DNA of 64,000 bases from CAWJAP01 sp963834365 (GTDB lineage: Bacteria; Acidobacteriota; Vicinamibacteria; Vicinamibacterales; Vicinamibacteraceae): NCBI GenBank assembly GCA_963834365.1, contig CAWIBS010000041.1, positions 297,583-361,582 on the forward strand, written 5' to 3'. The position numbers and the translations under genes are program-made. The notes below the pieces were generated by a model that worked only from the letters and a program-made list of their open reading frames with translations, was not told the DNA's origin and did no database searches. Position 1 is the stretch's first letter, and the number at the start of each line of letters is the position of its first letter. This document shows, piece after piece, positions 1 to 8,444 of the stretch.

Positions 1-392
1 TGCCGATCGCCATCGCGTCGAGCGTCGAGAGCGTGCCGGGAATGCGCACCACCCATTCGGCCGGCACGCGTGCGTAGCGCGCCTAGCCGCCGAACCGTCC
101 CGCGCCGAAGTCGTAGCCGGTGACGAGCACGCGATCGCCGGGCTTCCACGCCGGCGACGTGCTCTCGGCGACGGTGCCGGCGGCGTCGATGCCCGGCACG
201 TGCGGGATAGCGCGGCCGCGACCTTGTTCTGGCCGGTCGCCGCGAGCGCGTCCTTGAAGTTGAGCGAGGAGTACTCGACGGCGATGAGTGACGTCGCCGG
301 CCGGGCAGCCGATCGACGGTCAGCTCCGACACGCGGCCGTCGACCCGACCCTCACGTTCCTCGGCGATGAACGCTGGGAAAGCCGCCAACAT
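1..392 (-). pseudogene. YhdH/AcuI-type quinone oxidoreductase, 5' part, broken
   Basis: N-terminal part of a medium-chain dehydrogenase/reductase of the YhdH (acrylyl-CoA reductase/quinone oxidoreductase) type, cut by the window start. The start codon is at 392. Family landmarks can be read on the minus strand: VEYSSLNFKDALAATG, then HVPGIDAAGTV, then GDRVLVTGYDFG and RVPAEWVVRIP. They lie in more than one frame (shifts near 300 and 215), and a TAG stop interrupts the glycine-rich stretch at 83-85. The combination of a stop and frameshifts suggests either decay or a poor-quality contig end. Family assignment is firm; functionality is doubtful. Confidence 0.7.
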
Positions 393-409
393 GAATGGAC
401 CGGCGGACT

Positions 410-2077
410 TTACCACGTCAGGCTCCAGACGTCAGGCCTCAGGCGCCGTGCAGCCTGGCCCGGGACGGCCGGCCGTTTTCGCAGGACCCGGCCCGGCCTG
501 GCGTCGGTCAAGGCGCCGTTGTCGAGCACGGCCACGCCGTTGACGAAGACCAGCGACATGCCCTCGGCGAGCTGGTGCGGCTGCGTGTAGGTCGCCGTGT
601 CGCGCAACCGCCGCCGGGTCGAAGACCACGACGTCGGCCGCCCCGCCGACCGCGAGCGTGCCGCGATCGGCGAAGCCGAACACGTCGGCCGGGAGGCCGG
701 TCATCGAGTGCACGGCCGCTCGAGCGACAGCACGCCGCGCTGGCGGACGTAGCGGGCGAGCTTGCGCGGGAACGCGCCGTAGTTGCGCGGATGCGGCACG
801 CCCTCGTCCATCGCGACCAGCCCGCCGTCGCTCGAGGTCATCGTCCACGGGCTGCTTCATGATGTCGCGCGATGTCGCGGTCGGCCATGTTGAACGAGAC
901 GATCGACACGCTGCCCTTTGCGGCGAGAGTCGAGCGCCGCGTCCGCGGCGTCGAGACCGCGCGCCGCCGCGATCGTCGTCGAGCGTCCTGCCCTCGAGCG
1001 ACGCGATCGGGCGCGTAGTGCGCGACCTGAAGCGACGCCGGGGCCGCCCCGCCGCGCAGATGTTCTCGCGCATCTCGGCGCGAAGCTTCGGCCGCATCGC
1101 CGGGTCGTCGACCGGGCCGGCCAGCTCGCGTCAGCCGCCATCCTGCGCCCAGACGCGGGATCACGGCGGCCGCGAGGCTCGTGGACGAGGCGTCGTAGGG
1201 ATACTGGTCGGCGAACACACGGACGCCGCGCGCCCGCGCACGCTCGATGCGATCCGCAGCCTCCACCGCCTTGCCCCAGTTGTCGGGCCCCAGCGCCTTC
1301 ATGTGGCTGACGATGCCGATGACGCCGGCCTCCTCGGCGATGCGGATGACCTCGTCCACCGACGCCAGCAGGCCGACGTCGTAGTTGCCCTCGTCGCGGA
1401 TGTGGCTGGTGTAGACGCCCGCCGAACGGCGCCACGCGCTTCGCGAGCGCGACGACCTCGTCGGTGCTTCGCGAAGCTGCCCGGCGCGTAGAACAGCCCG
1501 CTCGAGAGCCCGAACGCGCCGTCCTGCATCGCGCGGTCGACGAGCGCCTCCATGCGCGACGAGCTCGGCTGCGTCCGGTGCGCGCGCGGCCTGGCCCAGG
1601 ACCGCGCCGCGCACGCTGCCGTGTCCGATCAGCAGCGCGACGTTGGGCCCGAGGCCACGCGTCTCGAGCGCCGTCCGCTGGGCGTCGAGATCGATCGGGC
1701 CGCCGCCGTCGGGGTTGCCGACGATCGTGGTGATGCCCTGTGCGAGGAGCGGCCGGCCCTGCTTCCAGTCCCTCGCGCACCAGCCCCTCGGCGGCATGCG
1801 AATGGACGTCGATGAAGCCGGGCGTCACGAGCTTGCCGGCGGCGTCCACGCGCCGGTCGGCGATCGCGTCTCCGAGGGGTCCGATGGCGGCAATCCGGCC
1901 GCCGGCAATCGCGACGTCGGCGGCCACCGCAGGAGCGCCGGTGCCGTCGAGCACGCGTCCGCCGGTGATCAGGATGTCGTAGCGCGACTGCATCGACGGC
2001 GCATCGAGCGCCGCCGCGGCGGCCACCGCCGCCACGAACCACGCCAGCCGGCGCCGCACGCGTCTGCCCTGGCTCAT
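410..2077 (-). pseudogene. N-acyl-D-amino-acid deacylase (D-aminoacylase) family amidohydrolase, multiply frameshifted
   Basis: Metal-dependent amidohydrolase that would remove acyl groups from N-acyl-D-amino acids. The N-terminus has a hydrophobic signal-like segment, suggesting export. Family motifs appear in order on the minus strand: the metal-binding GFIDVHSHAAEG, then ITTIVGNPDGGGP, YTSHIRDEGN, SHMKALGPDNWGK, FADQYPYDASSTS, and the C-terminal VFVNGVAVLDNGALT. They fall in different frames, with shifts near 1780, 1560, 1440, 1110 and 600, so no intact protein is encoded as read. The usual length of about 550 residues matches the span. Decay or accumulated assembly indels cannot be separated here. 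Confidence 0.75.
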
Positions 2078-2239
2078 CTCGGCGGTGATTGTGTCACGGC
2101 GTCAGGCCGTGTCTGCAATCCAGACAGTCTCGTTCGTCGTGGATGCTGGTTCAGCAACTTGCAGCGGCACGCAACGTGCTCCAGGTCACGCGGCGCGACA
2201 ACGTGCGTCTCGCTGTCCGTCATTGTCGGAGGCTGCATC

Positions 2240-2608
2240 ATGAGCGATACCTTTCCGGGAGACGAGTCGTCCACATCCTCGAACCTCACTCCTCCACGCG
2301 GCCCCAGCGTCTGGGATCGCCCCCACACGCGGCTGTCGCTGCGAGACATCGACGTCGAGCACTACCTGGAGATCGCGGCGGGGGTCGCGATCGCGGCGGC
2401 GGGTCTGTCGCGTCGCTCGCGCAGCGGGGCGCTGCTCGCCATCGCCGGCGGCACGCTCATCGCCCGCGCACTGATGGGCTCGCACGATGTGACCACCCTG
2501 CGGGCGAAGCTCCAGGCCTGGCGCGGGTCGGCGAGAAACGCCGTGGACCACGCCTCGAAGGAGTCGTTCCCGGCGAGCGATCCCCCGTCGTGGACCTTCG
2601 GCGGTTGA
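2240..2608 (+). CDS. Small membrane protein with YgaP-like hydrophobic region and SKESFPASDPPSW tail
   Basis: A 122-residue protein starting at the ATG of MSDTFPGDES. A charged N-terminus of about 45 residues is followed by one or two hydrophobic segments (residues about 48-80, rich in Ala/Gly/Leu) and a C-terminal VDHASKESFPASDPPSW motif, which is common in small Acidobacteria and proteobacterial proteins joined to a YgaP-like membrane domain. The role is unknown. It stands alone, with no convincing operon partner; the next sequence is a palindromic repeat. Confidence 0.7.
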   Translation: MSDTFPGDESSTSSNLTPPRGPSVWDRPHTRLSLRDIDVEHYLEIAAGVAIAAAGLSRRSRSGALLAIAGGTLIARALMGSHDVTTLRAKLQAWRGSARNAVDHASKESFPASDPPSWTFGG

Positions 2609-2639
2609 GAAACCAGATGTTGGCGTATCAACCCAGGCC

Positions 2640-2664
2640 GTAGTGTCCGGCTTCAGCCGGACCC
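2640..2664. repeat. 25-bp palindromic repeat, left copy
   Basis: Contains the perfect hairpin GTCCGGC-TTCA-GCCGGAC at 2645-2662. The 25 bases 2640-2664 are the exact reverse complement of 3302-3326, so the two copies face each other around the DUF1569 gene and the 89-bp repeat. REP-like, or the end of a small non-autonomous element. Confidence 0.75.
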
Positions 2665-2695
2665 TCCGTCCGCTTAAACAAATCCCAGAGTTCAC

Positions 2696-2784
2696 TTGAC
2701 AACGGGCCCGCCAGGGTGGCGCCGGGCTTCAGCCCGGCCAACGCGGGCCCGGGCAGGCCTGAAGGCCTGCGCCACATCACCAAC
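2696..2784. repeat. 89-bp REP/BIME-like repeat, copy 1
   Basis: Matches 6818-6906 at 88 of 89 positions. It contains two palindromes, GCCGGGCTTCAGCCCGGC and GCAGGCCTGAAGGCCTGC, separated by about 12 bases. It sits immediately 3' of the DUF1569 gene (minus strand), the usual place for REP-type elements. Confidence 0.85.
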
Positions 2785-2800
2785 ACCAGTGCGCTCCGGT

Positions 2801-3244
2801 CTAAACGCCGAACTGGCGCAGGTGATGATCGGTGTGGCGCCAGGCCATCACACCCCACGCACGCGGAGACAGGCGGCCGAAGATCGGATGGATTGGCCAT
2901 GTGGTCCCGCCGCACGCGGCCGCCACACGCGCAATCTCTTCGCAGAGCGCGTCGATCTCCGTCTCCCAGGGCCCCGGTCTTCTGGCCAGGAGCACGGGCG
3001 AGGTCTTCACGTTCTTCGGGAACGGAAGCACGTAGACGATCAGCTGCTTCAGGGGTGGGTACTGAAACAAGCTGGGCTCGAAGGGAGACGGGAGATCGCC
3101 GAGGTAGAGGCGGCACGCGTCCGCGACGTGCGCCACCATCTGCGGACAGGACATCGTGCCCCACCGGCCCACCCCATCCGGCGAGAGGCGGCGCACGCGC
3201 GCGATCAGGGCGTCGGCCGCACCCGGGTCTGCAAGACTCCGCAC
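2801..3244 (-). CDS. DUF1569 (DinB-like fold) protein
   Basis: A 147-residue protein with a GTG start. The pattern SPDGVGRWGTMSCPQMVAHV near residues 20-40, a mid-protein LPFPKNVKTSP segment, and the C-terminal HPIFGRLSPRAWGVMAWRH followed by TDHHLRQFGV are characteristic of DUF1569 proteins. These are related to the DinB/YfiT four-helix metal-binding fold; the spaced histidines (near residues 38 and 135-139) are candidate metal ligands. No enzymatic role is established. The gene is bracketed by inverted copies of a 25-bp palindromic repeat. Confidence 0.75.
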   Translation of the reverse strand: MRSLADPGAADALIARVRRLSPDGVGRWGTMSCPQMVAHVADACRLYLGDLPSPFEPSLFQYPPLKQLIVYVLPFPKNVKTSPVLLARRPGPWETEIDALCEEIARVAAACGGTTWPIHPIFGRLSPRAWGVMAWRHTDHHLRQFGV

Positions 3245-3280
3245 CGGCTCAGTCTACGCGTGTTGACAGCCGTACGTGTG

Positions 3281-3326
3281 CCGCCTTCAGGCGGACCATG
3301 TGGGTCCGGCTGAAGCCGGACACTAC
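3281..3326. repeat. Two adjacent palindromes, right copy of the 25-bp repeat
   Basis: CCGCCTTCAGGCGG (3281-3294) is followed by GTCCGGC-TGAA-GCCGGAC (3304-3321). The segment 3302-3326 is the exact reverse complement of 2640-2664. It lies just upstream of the acyltransferase gene. Confidence 0.75.
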
Positions 3327-3402
3327 GTCAACCGACTGCCGGCTGGGGCGGGCAACAGCGCTCGCGTCCGGTTGGTGGCGCTGCTATTCTCGGCGCACAC
3401 CC

Positions 3403-5562
3403 ATGTCAGCCGACCCCTCGGTCACCCGGCTCGAGCAGCCTGCTGGTCTCGGTCTCCTGCCGCGGTTCGTCCGCAATCTGCTGATCCGCTCGATCTACCG
3501 CCTTCGTATCATCGGCGCCGACCACGTGCCGAAGCGCGGGCCGGCCCTGCTCGTCTCCAATCACCTGTCGCAGGTGGACGGGCTGATCGTGAGCGCGAGC
3601 GTGCAGCGCGTCGCCGGCCGCACCGACGTGCAGGTCGCGAGCGCCCGGGCCCGTGAGGAGCTCGCTGCCGGGCACGTGGTCTGCGCCTTCGCCGAAGGCA
3701 GCATCAGCCGAACGGGGAACCTCCTGCCGTTCTCCCGGGGTCTCGAGCGAATAGCCGGCGGGCTGGACGTGCCCATCGTGCCGGTCTACCTCGACGGCCT
3801 GTGGGGCAGCATCTTCAGCTTCAAGCACGGGCGCTTCTTCTGGAAGCGGCCCGAACGCCTGCCCTATCCGGTCACCATCGCCTTCGGCGCCCCGCTCGCC
3901 GCCGGGACGCCGGCAGCGGACGTCCGGCAGGCCGTGCTGGAGCTTGGCGCGGAAGCGATGTCCCACCGCTTCGGCGCCGACGACCTGCTGCATCTTCGCA
4001 TGCTGCGTGCGGCGCGCCGCCGCTGGCGCCGCTTCGCAATGACCGATTCGACCGGGCGGACGCTGACGTTCGGACACGCGCTGGTGGGCGGGCTGCTGCT
4101 GTCGCGCCAGGTGCGTCAACTGACGTCGACGCGGATGATCGGGCTGATGCTCCCGGCGTCGGTGGGCGGCGCGCTCGCCAATCTCGGCGTCGTGTTCGCG
4201 GGGAAGGTCCCCGTGAACCTCAATTTCACGGCCGGCCGCGCCGCGATCGCCCACGCCATCGAACAGAGCGGCATCGAGACCGTGCTCACGTCGAAGGCCT
4301 TCCTCGCACGCGCGAAGCTCGACGAGACGCCCGGCATGGTGTTCCTCGAGGACATGCTGCGCGAGACCACGCGCGCGCAGAAGTTGCGCACCCTCGTGGC
4401 CGCGCGCGTGCTGCCCGTGGCGTGGCTCCGCCGCCTCTATGCACCGGAACCGATTGGGCTGGACGATCTGGCGACGGTCATCTTCTCGAGCGGCAGCACG
4501 GGCGTCCCCAAAGGCGTCATGCTGTCGCACCGGAACATCGTCGCCAACGCCGAAGCGATGGCGCAGGTGTTCCGGATCAACGACGAGGATCGCATCCTCG
4601 GCGTGCTTCCCTTCTTTCATTCCTTCGGCTTCACGGGCTCGCTCTGGCTGCCGCTCGTCTGCGGCTTCGGCACGGTGTATCACCCCAACCCGATGGACGC
4701 CGACGTCATCGGCGAGCTGGTGCGGAAGCACCGGGTCACGCTGCTCATCGCGACGCCTACCTTCTGCCACAACTACTCGCGCCGCTGCCCGCCCGAAGCG
4801 TTCGCGAGCCTGCGCCACGCGATCGTCGGCGCCGAGAAGCTGCGAGAGCCGGTCGCGCGAGCCTTCCGTGACAAGTACGGTGTCGAGCTGCTCGAAGGCT
4901 ACGGCTGCACGGAGATGTCGCCGGTCGTTTCGGTCAATGTGCCCAATCAGCTCGACGGTCAGCAGCACGGGATGAAGGCGGGAACCGTCGGCCATCCACT
5001 GCCCGGCGTCGCCACGCGCGTCGTCGAGATCGAGAGCGGCGCGACGGTGCCGCCGGGCACGCCCGGACTGCTCCTCGTGAAGGGTCCCAACCGGATGCTC
5101 GGTTATCTCGGCAACCCCGCGCTGACCGCGGAGGTCCTTCGCGACGGCTGGTACGTGACCGGTGACATCGCCTCGGTGGACGCGGACGGGTTCATCCAGC
5201 TCACCGATCGCCTGTCGCGCTTCAGCAAGCTCGGAGGCGAGATGGTGCCGCACCTCAAGATCGAGGAGGTCATGAGCCGGATTCTCGACGATGCGGCGTG
5301 CGTCGTGACCGGCGTGCCGGACGAATCGAAGGGCGAGCGGCTCGTGGCGTTCTACAGCAAGCCGGCCGTCGCGCCCGCCGACCTGTGGCATGCGCTCAAC
5401 GCGTCCGACCTGCCCAAGCTCTGGATCCCCAAGCGCCAGGACCTGCGGCCGATTGCCGAGCTCCCGTTGCTGGGCACCGGCAAGATCGATCTCCGACGCG
5501 TGCGGGCCCTCGCCGAGCAGGACCCTCGGCCCGGAGACGTGGAGTCGAGTCGAGTCATGTAG
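3403..5562 (+). CDS. aas: Bifunctional lysophospholipid acyltransferase / acyl-ACP synthetase (Aas-like)
   Basis: A 719-residue two-domain protein of membrane phospholipid remodelling. Residues about 20-200 form a PlsC-type acyltransferase with the HX4D motif (NHLSQVDG) and the AEGSISRTGNLLPF segment. Residues about 230-719 form an AMP-dependent acyl-activating domain with the phosphate-binding IFSSGSTGVPKG loop, YGCTEMSPVVSV, and YVTGDIASVDADGF. Start chosen at MSADPSVT, just before the acyltransferase. The linker between the HX4D motif and AEGS is about 35-40 residues shorter than I expect for the family, so the acyltransferase half may be altered. It lies 26 bp before the rhodanese gene. 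Confidence 0.85.
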   Translation: MSADPSVTRLEQPAGLGLLPRFVRNLLIRSIYRLRIIGADHVPKRGPALLVSNHLSQVDGLIVSASVQRVAGRTDVQVASARAREELAAGHVVCAFAEGSISRTGNLLPFSRGLERIAGGLDVPIVPVYLDGLWGSIFSFKHGRFFWKRPERLPYPVTIAFGAPLAAGTPAADVRQAVLELGAEAMSHRFGADDLLHLRMLRAARRRWRRFAMTDSTGRTLTFGHALVGGLLLSRQVRQLTSTRMIGLMLPASVGGALANLGVVFAGKVPVNLNFTAGRAAIAHAIEQSGIETVLTSKAFLARAKLDETPGMVFLEDMLRETTRAQKLRTLVAARVLPVAWLRRLYAPEPIGLDDLATVIFSSGSTGVPKGVMLSHRNIVANAEAMAQVFRINDEDRILGVLPFFHSFGFTGSLWLPLVCGFGTVYHPNPMDADVIGELVRKHRVTLLIATPTFCHNYSRRCPPEAFASLRHAIVGAEKLREPVARAFRDKYGVELLEGYGCTEMSPVVSVNVPNQLDGQQHGMKAGTVGHPLPGVATRVVEIESGATVPPGTPGLLLVKGPNRMLGYLGNPALTAEVLRDGWYVTGDIASVDADGFIQLTDRLSRFSKLGGEMVPHLKIEEVMSRILDDAACVVTGVPDESKGERLVAFYSKPAVAPADLWHALNASDLPKLWIPKRQDLRPIAELPLLGTGKIDLRRVRALAEQDPRPGDVESSRVM

Positions 5563-5588
5563 CATTGACGCCAACACGGAGGTGCCGC

Positions 5589-6032
5589 ATGCACACGAGA
5601 AGGGTCCTGCCGACGGCGGCGCTGCTGGCCACACTGGCCACCGCCTCCTGGTCGCAGCCGCCAGCCACTCCCGCTCCGCCCCCACCACCGCAGATCGCGC
5701 CGATGGACGAATCACGGAGAATCCAGGCCGACGACATCGACAGGCATCTCGCCGAGGGCAAGGTGCTCCTGCTCGACGTGCGCGAGGCGAAGGAGCTCGA
5801 GGAGCTCGGGACGATCGAGGGCGCGGTCCACATCCCGCTGGGACAGCTCGAGAAGCGCATGGGCGAGCTCCCGAAGGACCGCCTGATCCTCACCGCTTGA
5901 AACGGCGGTGGACGAGCCGCGCGTGCCGCGGCCATGCTCGAGAAGAACGGCTACAACGCCCTCGGTTTCTGTGGATTGAAGGACTACAAAGGCAAGCGAG
6001 TCCATCCGAAGGCCGGACCCCCGCAACCCTGA
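5589..6032 (+). CDS. Exported rhodanese-like sulfurtransferase, predicted selenoprotein (Sec104)
   Basis: A 147-residue protein if the TGA at 5898-5900 is read through. Residues 1-22 are a signal peptide, then comes a Pro-rich linker and a single rhodanese domain (LLLDVREAKELEELG, EGAVHIPLGQLEKRM). The TGA falls exactly at the first residue of the catalytic CxxGxR loop: the frame continues NGGGRAARAAAMLEKNGYNA to a natural domain end. The continued frame stops in TGATG, overlapping the ATG of the next gene by one base, so coupling also requires read-through. A perfect hairpin follows the TGA (5916-5932). Selenocysteine at a rhodanese active site is known from surveys of bacterial selenoproteins. 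The alternative is a TGC-to-TGA error or a 103-residue dead product. Confidence 0.75.
5916..5932 (+). promoter_or_regulatory. Candidate bacterial SECIS hairpin (rhodanese gene)
   Basis: A six-base perfect stem, GCCGCG (5916-5921) with CGCGGC (5927-5932), closes the loop CGUGC. There are 21 nt between the TGA (5898-5900) and the loop, and G is the second loop base. Both features fit the usual bacterial SECIS limits (about 16-37 nt spacing, G in the first two loop bases). The stem lies in an Ala/Arg-rich GC stretch, so a chance hairpin is possible. Confidence 0.6.
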
Positions 6033-6799
6033 TGCAGACAACGGTCCTCTTCCTCGGCACCGGTGATGCCTTCTGCAGCGGCGGCCGACGGCAGACGGCC
6101 TTTCATCTCACCGTCAATCCTCCGCCAGGCGTCGCGGACGCGCCCTTCAGGGCGCTCGTGGACTGCGGCGCCACCACGATGGCCGTCATGCGCCACCTGA
6201 ACGTGGACGTTCCGGCGATCGACGCGATTCTGCTGTCGCACCTGCACGGGGATCACTTCGGCGGCGTGCCGTTCGTGCTCATGGATGCCTGCTACAACCT
6301 GCCGCGGACCAAGCCGTTGACGGTGGCCGGTCCGGCGGGGACGCGGCTGCGCGTCTCCGACACCCTGGGCTGCCTGTTTCCAGGCGCCCCCTCCAAGGTC
6401 GAAGAGCGCGTCCAGGTGCACTATCCGGAGTATCGGGACCGCGAGCCGCTGCAGGTCGGGCCGCTGTCGGTACTGCCGATCCCCGTCATCCATCCGAGCG
6501 GCGCCGCATCCTACGGGCTCCGGATCACGGTCGGGCGCCAGGTGCTCGCGTTTTCGGGGGACACCGAGTGGACGCCGGCGCTCGCGGATCTGGCTCGCGA
6601 CGCGGATCTGTTCATCTGCGAGTGTTACACCTTCGACAAGTCCGTGCCGTCCCACCTGCGCTACGCCGATCTGCGGCGTGAGCTGCCGGCCCTGGGCGCC
6701 CGACGCGTCATCCTCACTCACCCGGGACGGGACATGCTGTCCAGGCTGGCCGAGGTGGACGCAGAAGTCGCGGAGGACGGCCAGGAGATCGTTTTGTAA
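6032..6799 (+). CDS. Metallo-beta-lactamase-fold hydrolase (RNase Z/AttM-like)
   Basis: A 255-residue MBL-fold protein with the metal motif LLSHLHGDHFGG (residues about 69-80), a third ligand near VIHPSG, FSGDTEW, and a terminal LTHPGRD. No signal peptide is seen, so it is probably cytoplasmic. Its ATG overlaps the stop of the rhodanese gene by one base (TGATG). MBL-fold hydrolases paired with rhodaneses are a recurring arrangement in sulfur/persulfide handling, but this member resembles the RNase Z/phosphodiesterase-like branch rather than persulfide dioxygenase. The exact substrate is unknown. Confidence 0.75.
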   Translation: MQTTVLFLGTGDAFCSGGRRQTAFHLTVNPPPGVADAPFRALVDCGATTMAVMRHLNVDVPAIDAILLSHLHGDHFGGVPFVLMDACYNLPRTKPLTVAGPAGTRLRVSDTLGCLFPGAPSKVEERVQVHYPEYRDREPLQVGPLSVLPIPVIHPSGAASYGLRITVGRQVLAFSGDTEWTPALADLARDADLFICECYTFDKSVPSHLRYADLRRELPALGARRVILTHPGRDMLSRLAEVDAEVAEDGQEIVL

Positions 6800-6817
6800 A
6801 CCCGGAGCTCAGTTGTG

Positions 6818-6906
6818 TTGACAACGGGCCCGCCAAGGTGGCGCCGGGCTTCAGCCCGGCCAACGCGGGCCCGGGCAGGCCTGAAGGCCTGCGCCACATC
6901 ACCAAC
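6818..6906. repeat. 89-bp REP/BIME-like repeat, copy 2
   Basis: Same orientation as 2696-2784 with a single mismatch. Placed between the convergent MBL-fold and cytochrome genes, where its two hairpins could also act as a bidirectional terminator. Confidence 0.85.
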
Positions 6907-6927
6907 AAAGGAACTCCGGCAGGCGCT

Positions 6928-8341
6928 TCACAGGGTCTTCAGGAATTCCAGCAGATCTTCCCGCTGCTCGCGCGTGAGCTCGCTCCCGTACAAGTGGCCG
7001 CCATTCCCGTTGCCGCGGACGCGCGTGTCGAACTTCACGCCCTCGCGTTCGGCGTCGGGCCCGCGCCAGACGAAGCCGAGATCCTGCCAGTCGTAGACGT
7101 CTGTACGCCCGGTGGTACTCGAGCGGACGCTCGTCCGGGAACAGCAGCGCCCGCAGCGTCGGCACCGATCCGTTGTGCAGGTACGGCGCCCGGATCCAGA
7201 TCCCGTCGAGCGGCATGTTCGCGTAGCCGTTGGTCTTCCGGAAGTGGGTGAACTTCCAGGGATGGCCCTCGCCGATCGTGTTCATCTTCACCGCCAGCTC
7301 CGGCGTGAACGAACGGAGCCGTTCCGGATCCGTGCCGATCTCCGAGATGTCGGTGACCTGTCCCACCCGCGCACCTCCGGGGTCGTGGCACGAGGCGCAT
7401 GCCGTGCGATAGACGGCGTGTCCGCGATCGGCGCGCGCCCGATCGATGCGACCGGCCGGGAACGGCGGCGCCGGAAGGTTCTCGATCCACTGCTCGATGC
7501 GCGCCAGCGACGCGAGGTCGAGCGAGTCCGGCGTCGCCCCGGCCCCGATCGCGGCGCTCTTGTTGCGTTCCTCGACGGCGTTGTTGTTCCCGTCCCAGTG
7601 CAGCCACATGCCCCGCCGCACCCGCTGGTTCCACAGCGACGGCAGATCCACGGTTCCGACGGCGTCATCCTTCAGCACGTCGAGCGAGAGCAGCACCTTG
7701 TACGGGTTGAAGGTGTCGACGCGGCCGGGGCCCTGGGGCGGCCGCCGATCGAACCACGCGTTCTCGCGGGCGCGGTCGAGGATGCCCTGCTTCGTCCGGC
7801 TGACGACGGCGACATGGTAGAGGAGGCGATCGAACCAGGAGAATTCGGGAACTTCCCGGGAGATGGCGTCGAGGAGCGTGGACGCGTCGAAGCGCGGATC
7901 CTCGGCGCAGGCCGCGAGGAACCGGGCGTAGCCCTGCAGGTCCATCTGATGCGCCGGCATGCCCAGCACGATGCGGCGCGGTGCGCCGGGGGCCTCGCGA
8001 TAGCTCCCGACGTGGCACGTGGCGCAATTGAAGCCCACCAGCGCCACCTGTCCCCCGACGTGCGTCGCGCCGATGGGACGCTGCGCCTGCGAATTCTCGT
8101 ACAGGAAGCCGAGGCGCTCGTAGCCGCGGCCGGGCCTCGACGGCAACTTGTCGGCGAACACCGTCGGCAGCACCCGCCAGATGGGATACGGCACGCCCAC
8201 CCGCGCTTCGGTCCCGACCGCCCCGTACTTGAAGTGCGCCAGGATGTCGTCCTGCGCGTCCACGCGCTGGTCGCGAACGGCCGTCGCCGCTGCCAGGCCC
8301 GCGGCGAGGAGGGCGGCGGCATGCCACACGGGCGATCTCAC
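6928..8341 (-). CDS. Exported di-haem c-type cytochrome (peroxidase-like), frameshift near C-terminus
   Basis: About 470 residues with an N-terminal signal peptide and two haem c attachment motifs, CATCH (near residue 108) and CASCH (near residue 313), a layout like cytochrome c peroxidase/MauG relatives. Conserved segments include LHWDGNNNAVEERN and RAPYLHNGSVPTLRALL. The frame changes near 7105: the continuous reading ends in Arg-rich nonsense, whereas the adjacent frame gives TDVYDWQDLGFVWRG and a normal end (LLEFLKTL) with its stop at 6928-6930. One indel is the simplest explanation. It would act in the periplasm as an electron carrier or peroxidase; the substrate is not evident. Confidence 0.75.
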
Positions 8342-8444
8342 GACAGCATCCTCACGACAGCATCCCCACGTCAGGGGTCCTCATGGCAGCGTCCTCTCGA
8401 CGGCGTCATCCCGACAGCGTCTTCGTGACCGTCCTCCCCGCGGT

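Noticed and set aside
83..85. In-frame TAG in the quinone oxidoreductase as a recoded codon
   Set aside because: The position is not catalytic, the gene also has frameshifts, and no pyrrolysine-type context is present; decay or error is simpler.
3406..5715. Long minus-strand open frame (769 codons) opposite the acyl-ACP synthetase
   Set aside because: Antisense shadow typical of high-GC DNA; no recognisable domains, whereas the plus-strand frame matches a known family throughout.
5901..6032. Rhodanese as a simple nonsense pseudogene
   Set aside because: Sequence after the TGA stays in frame and conserved, and the only stop that couples to the next gene lies after read-through; decay would not preserve this. 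Not fully excluded.
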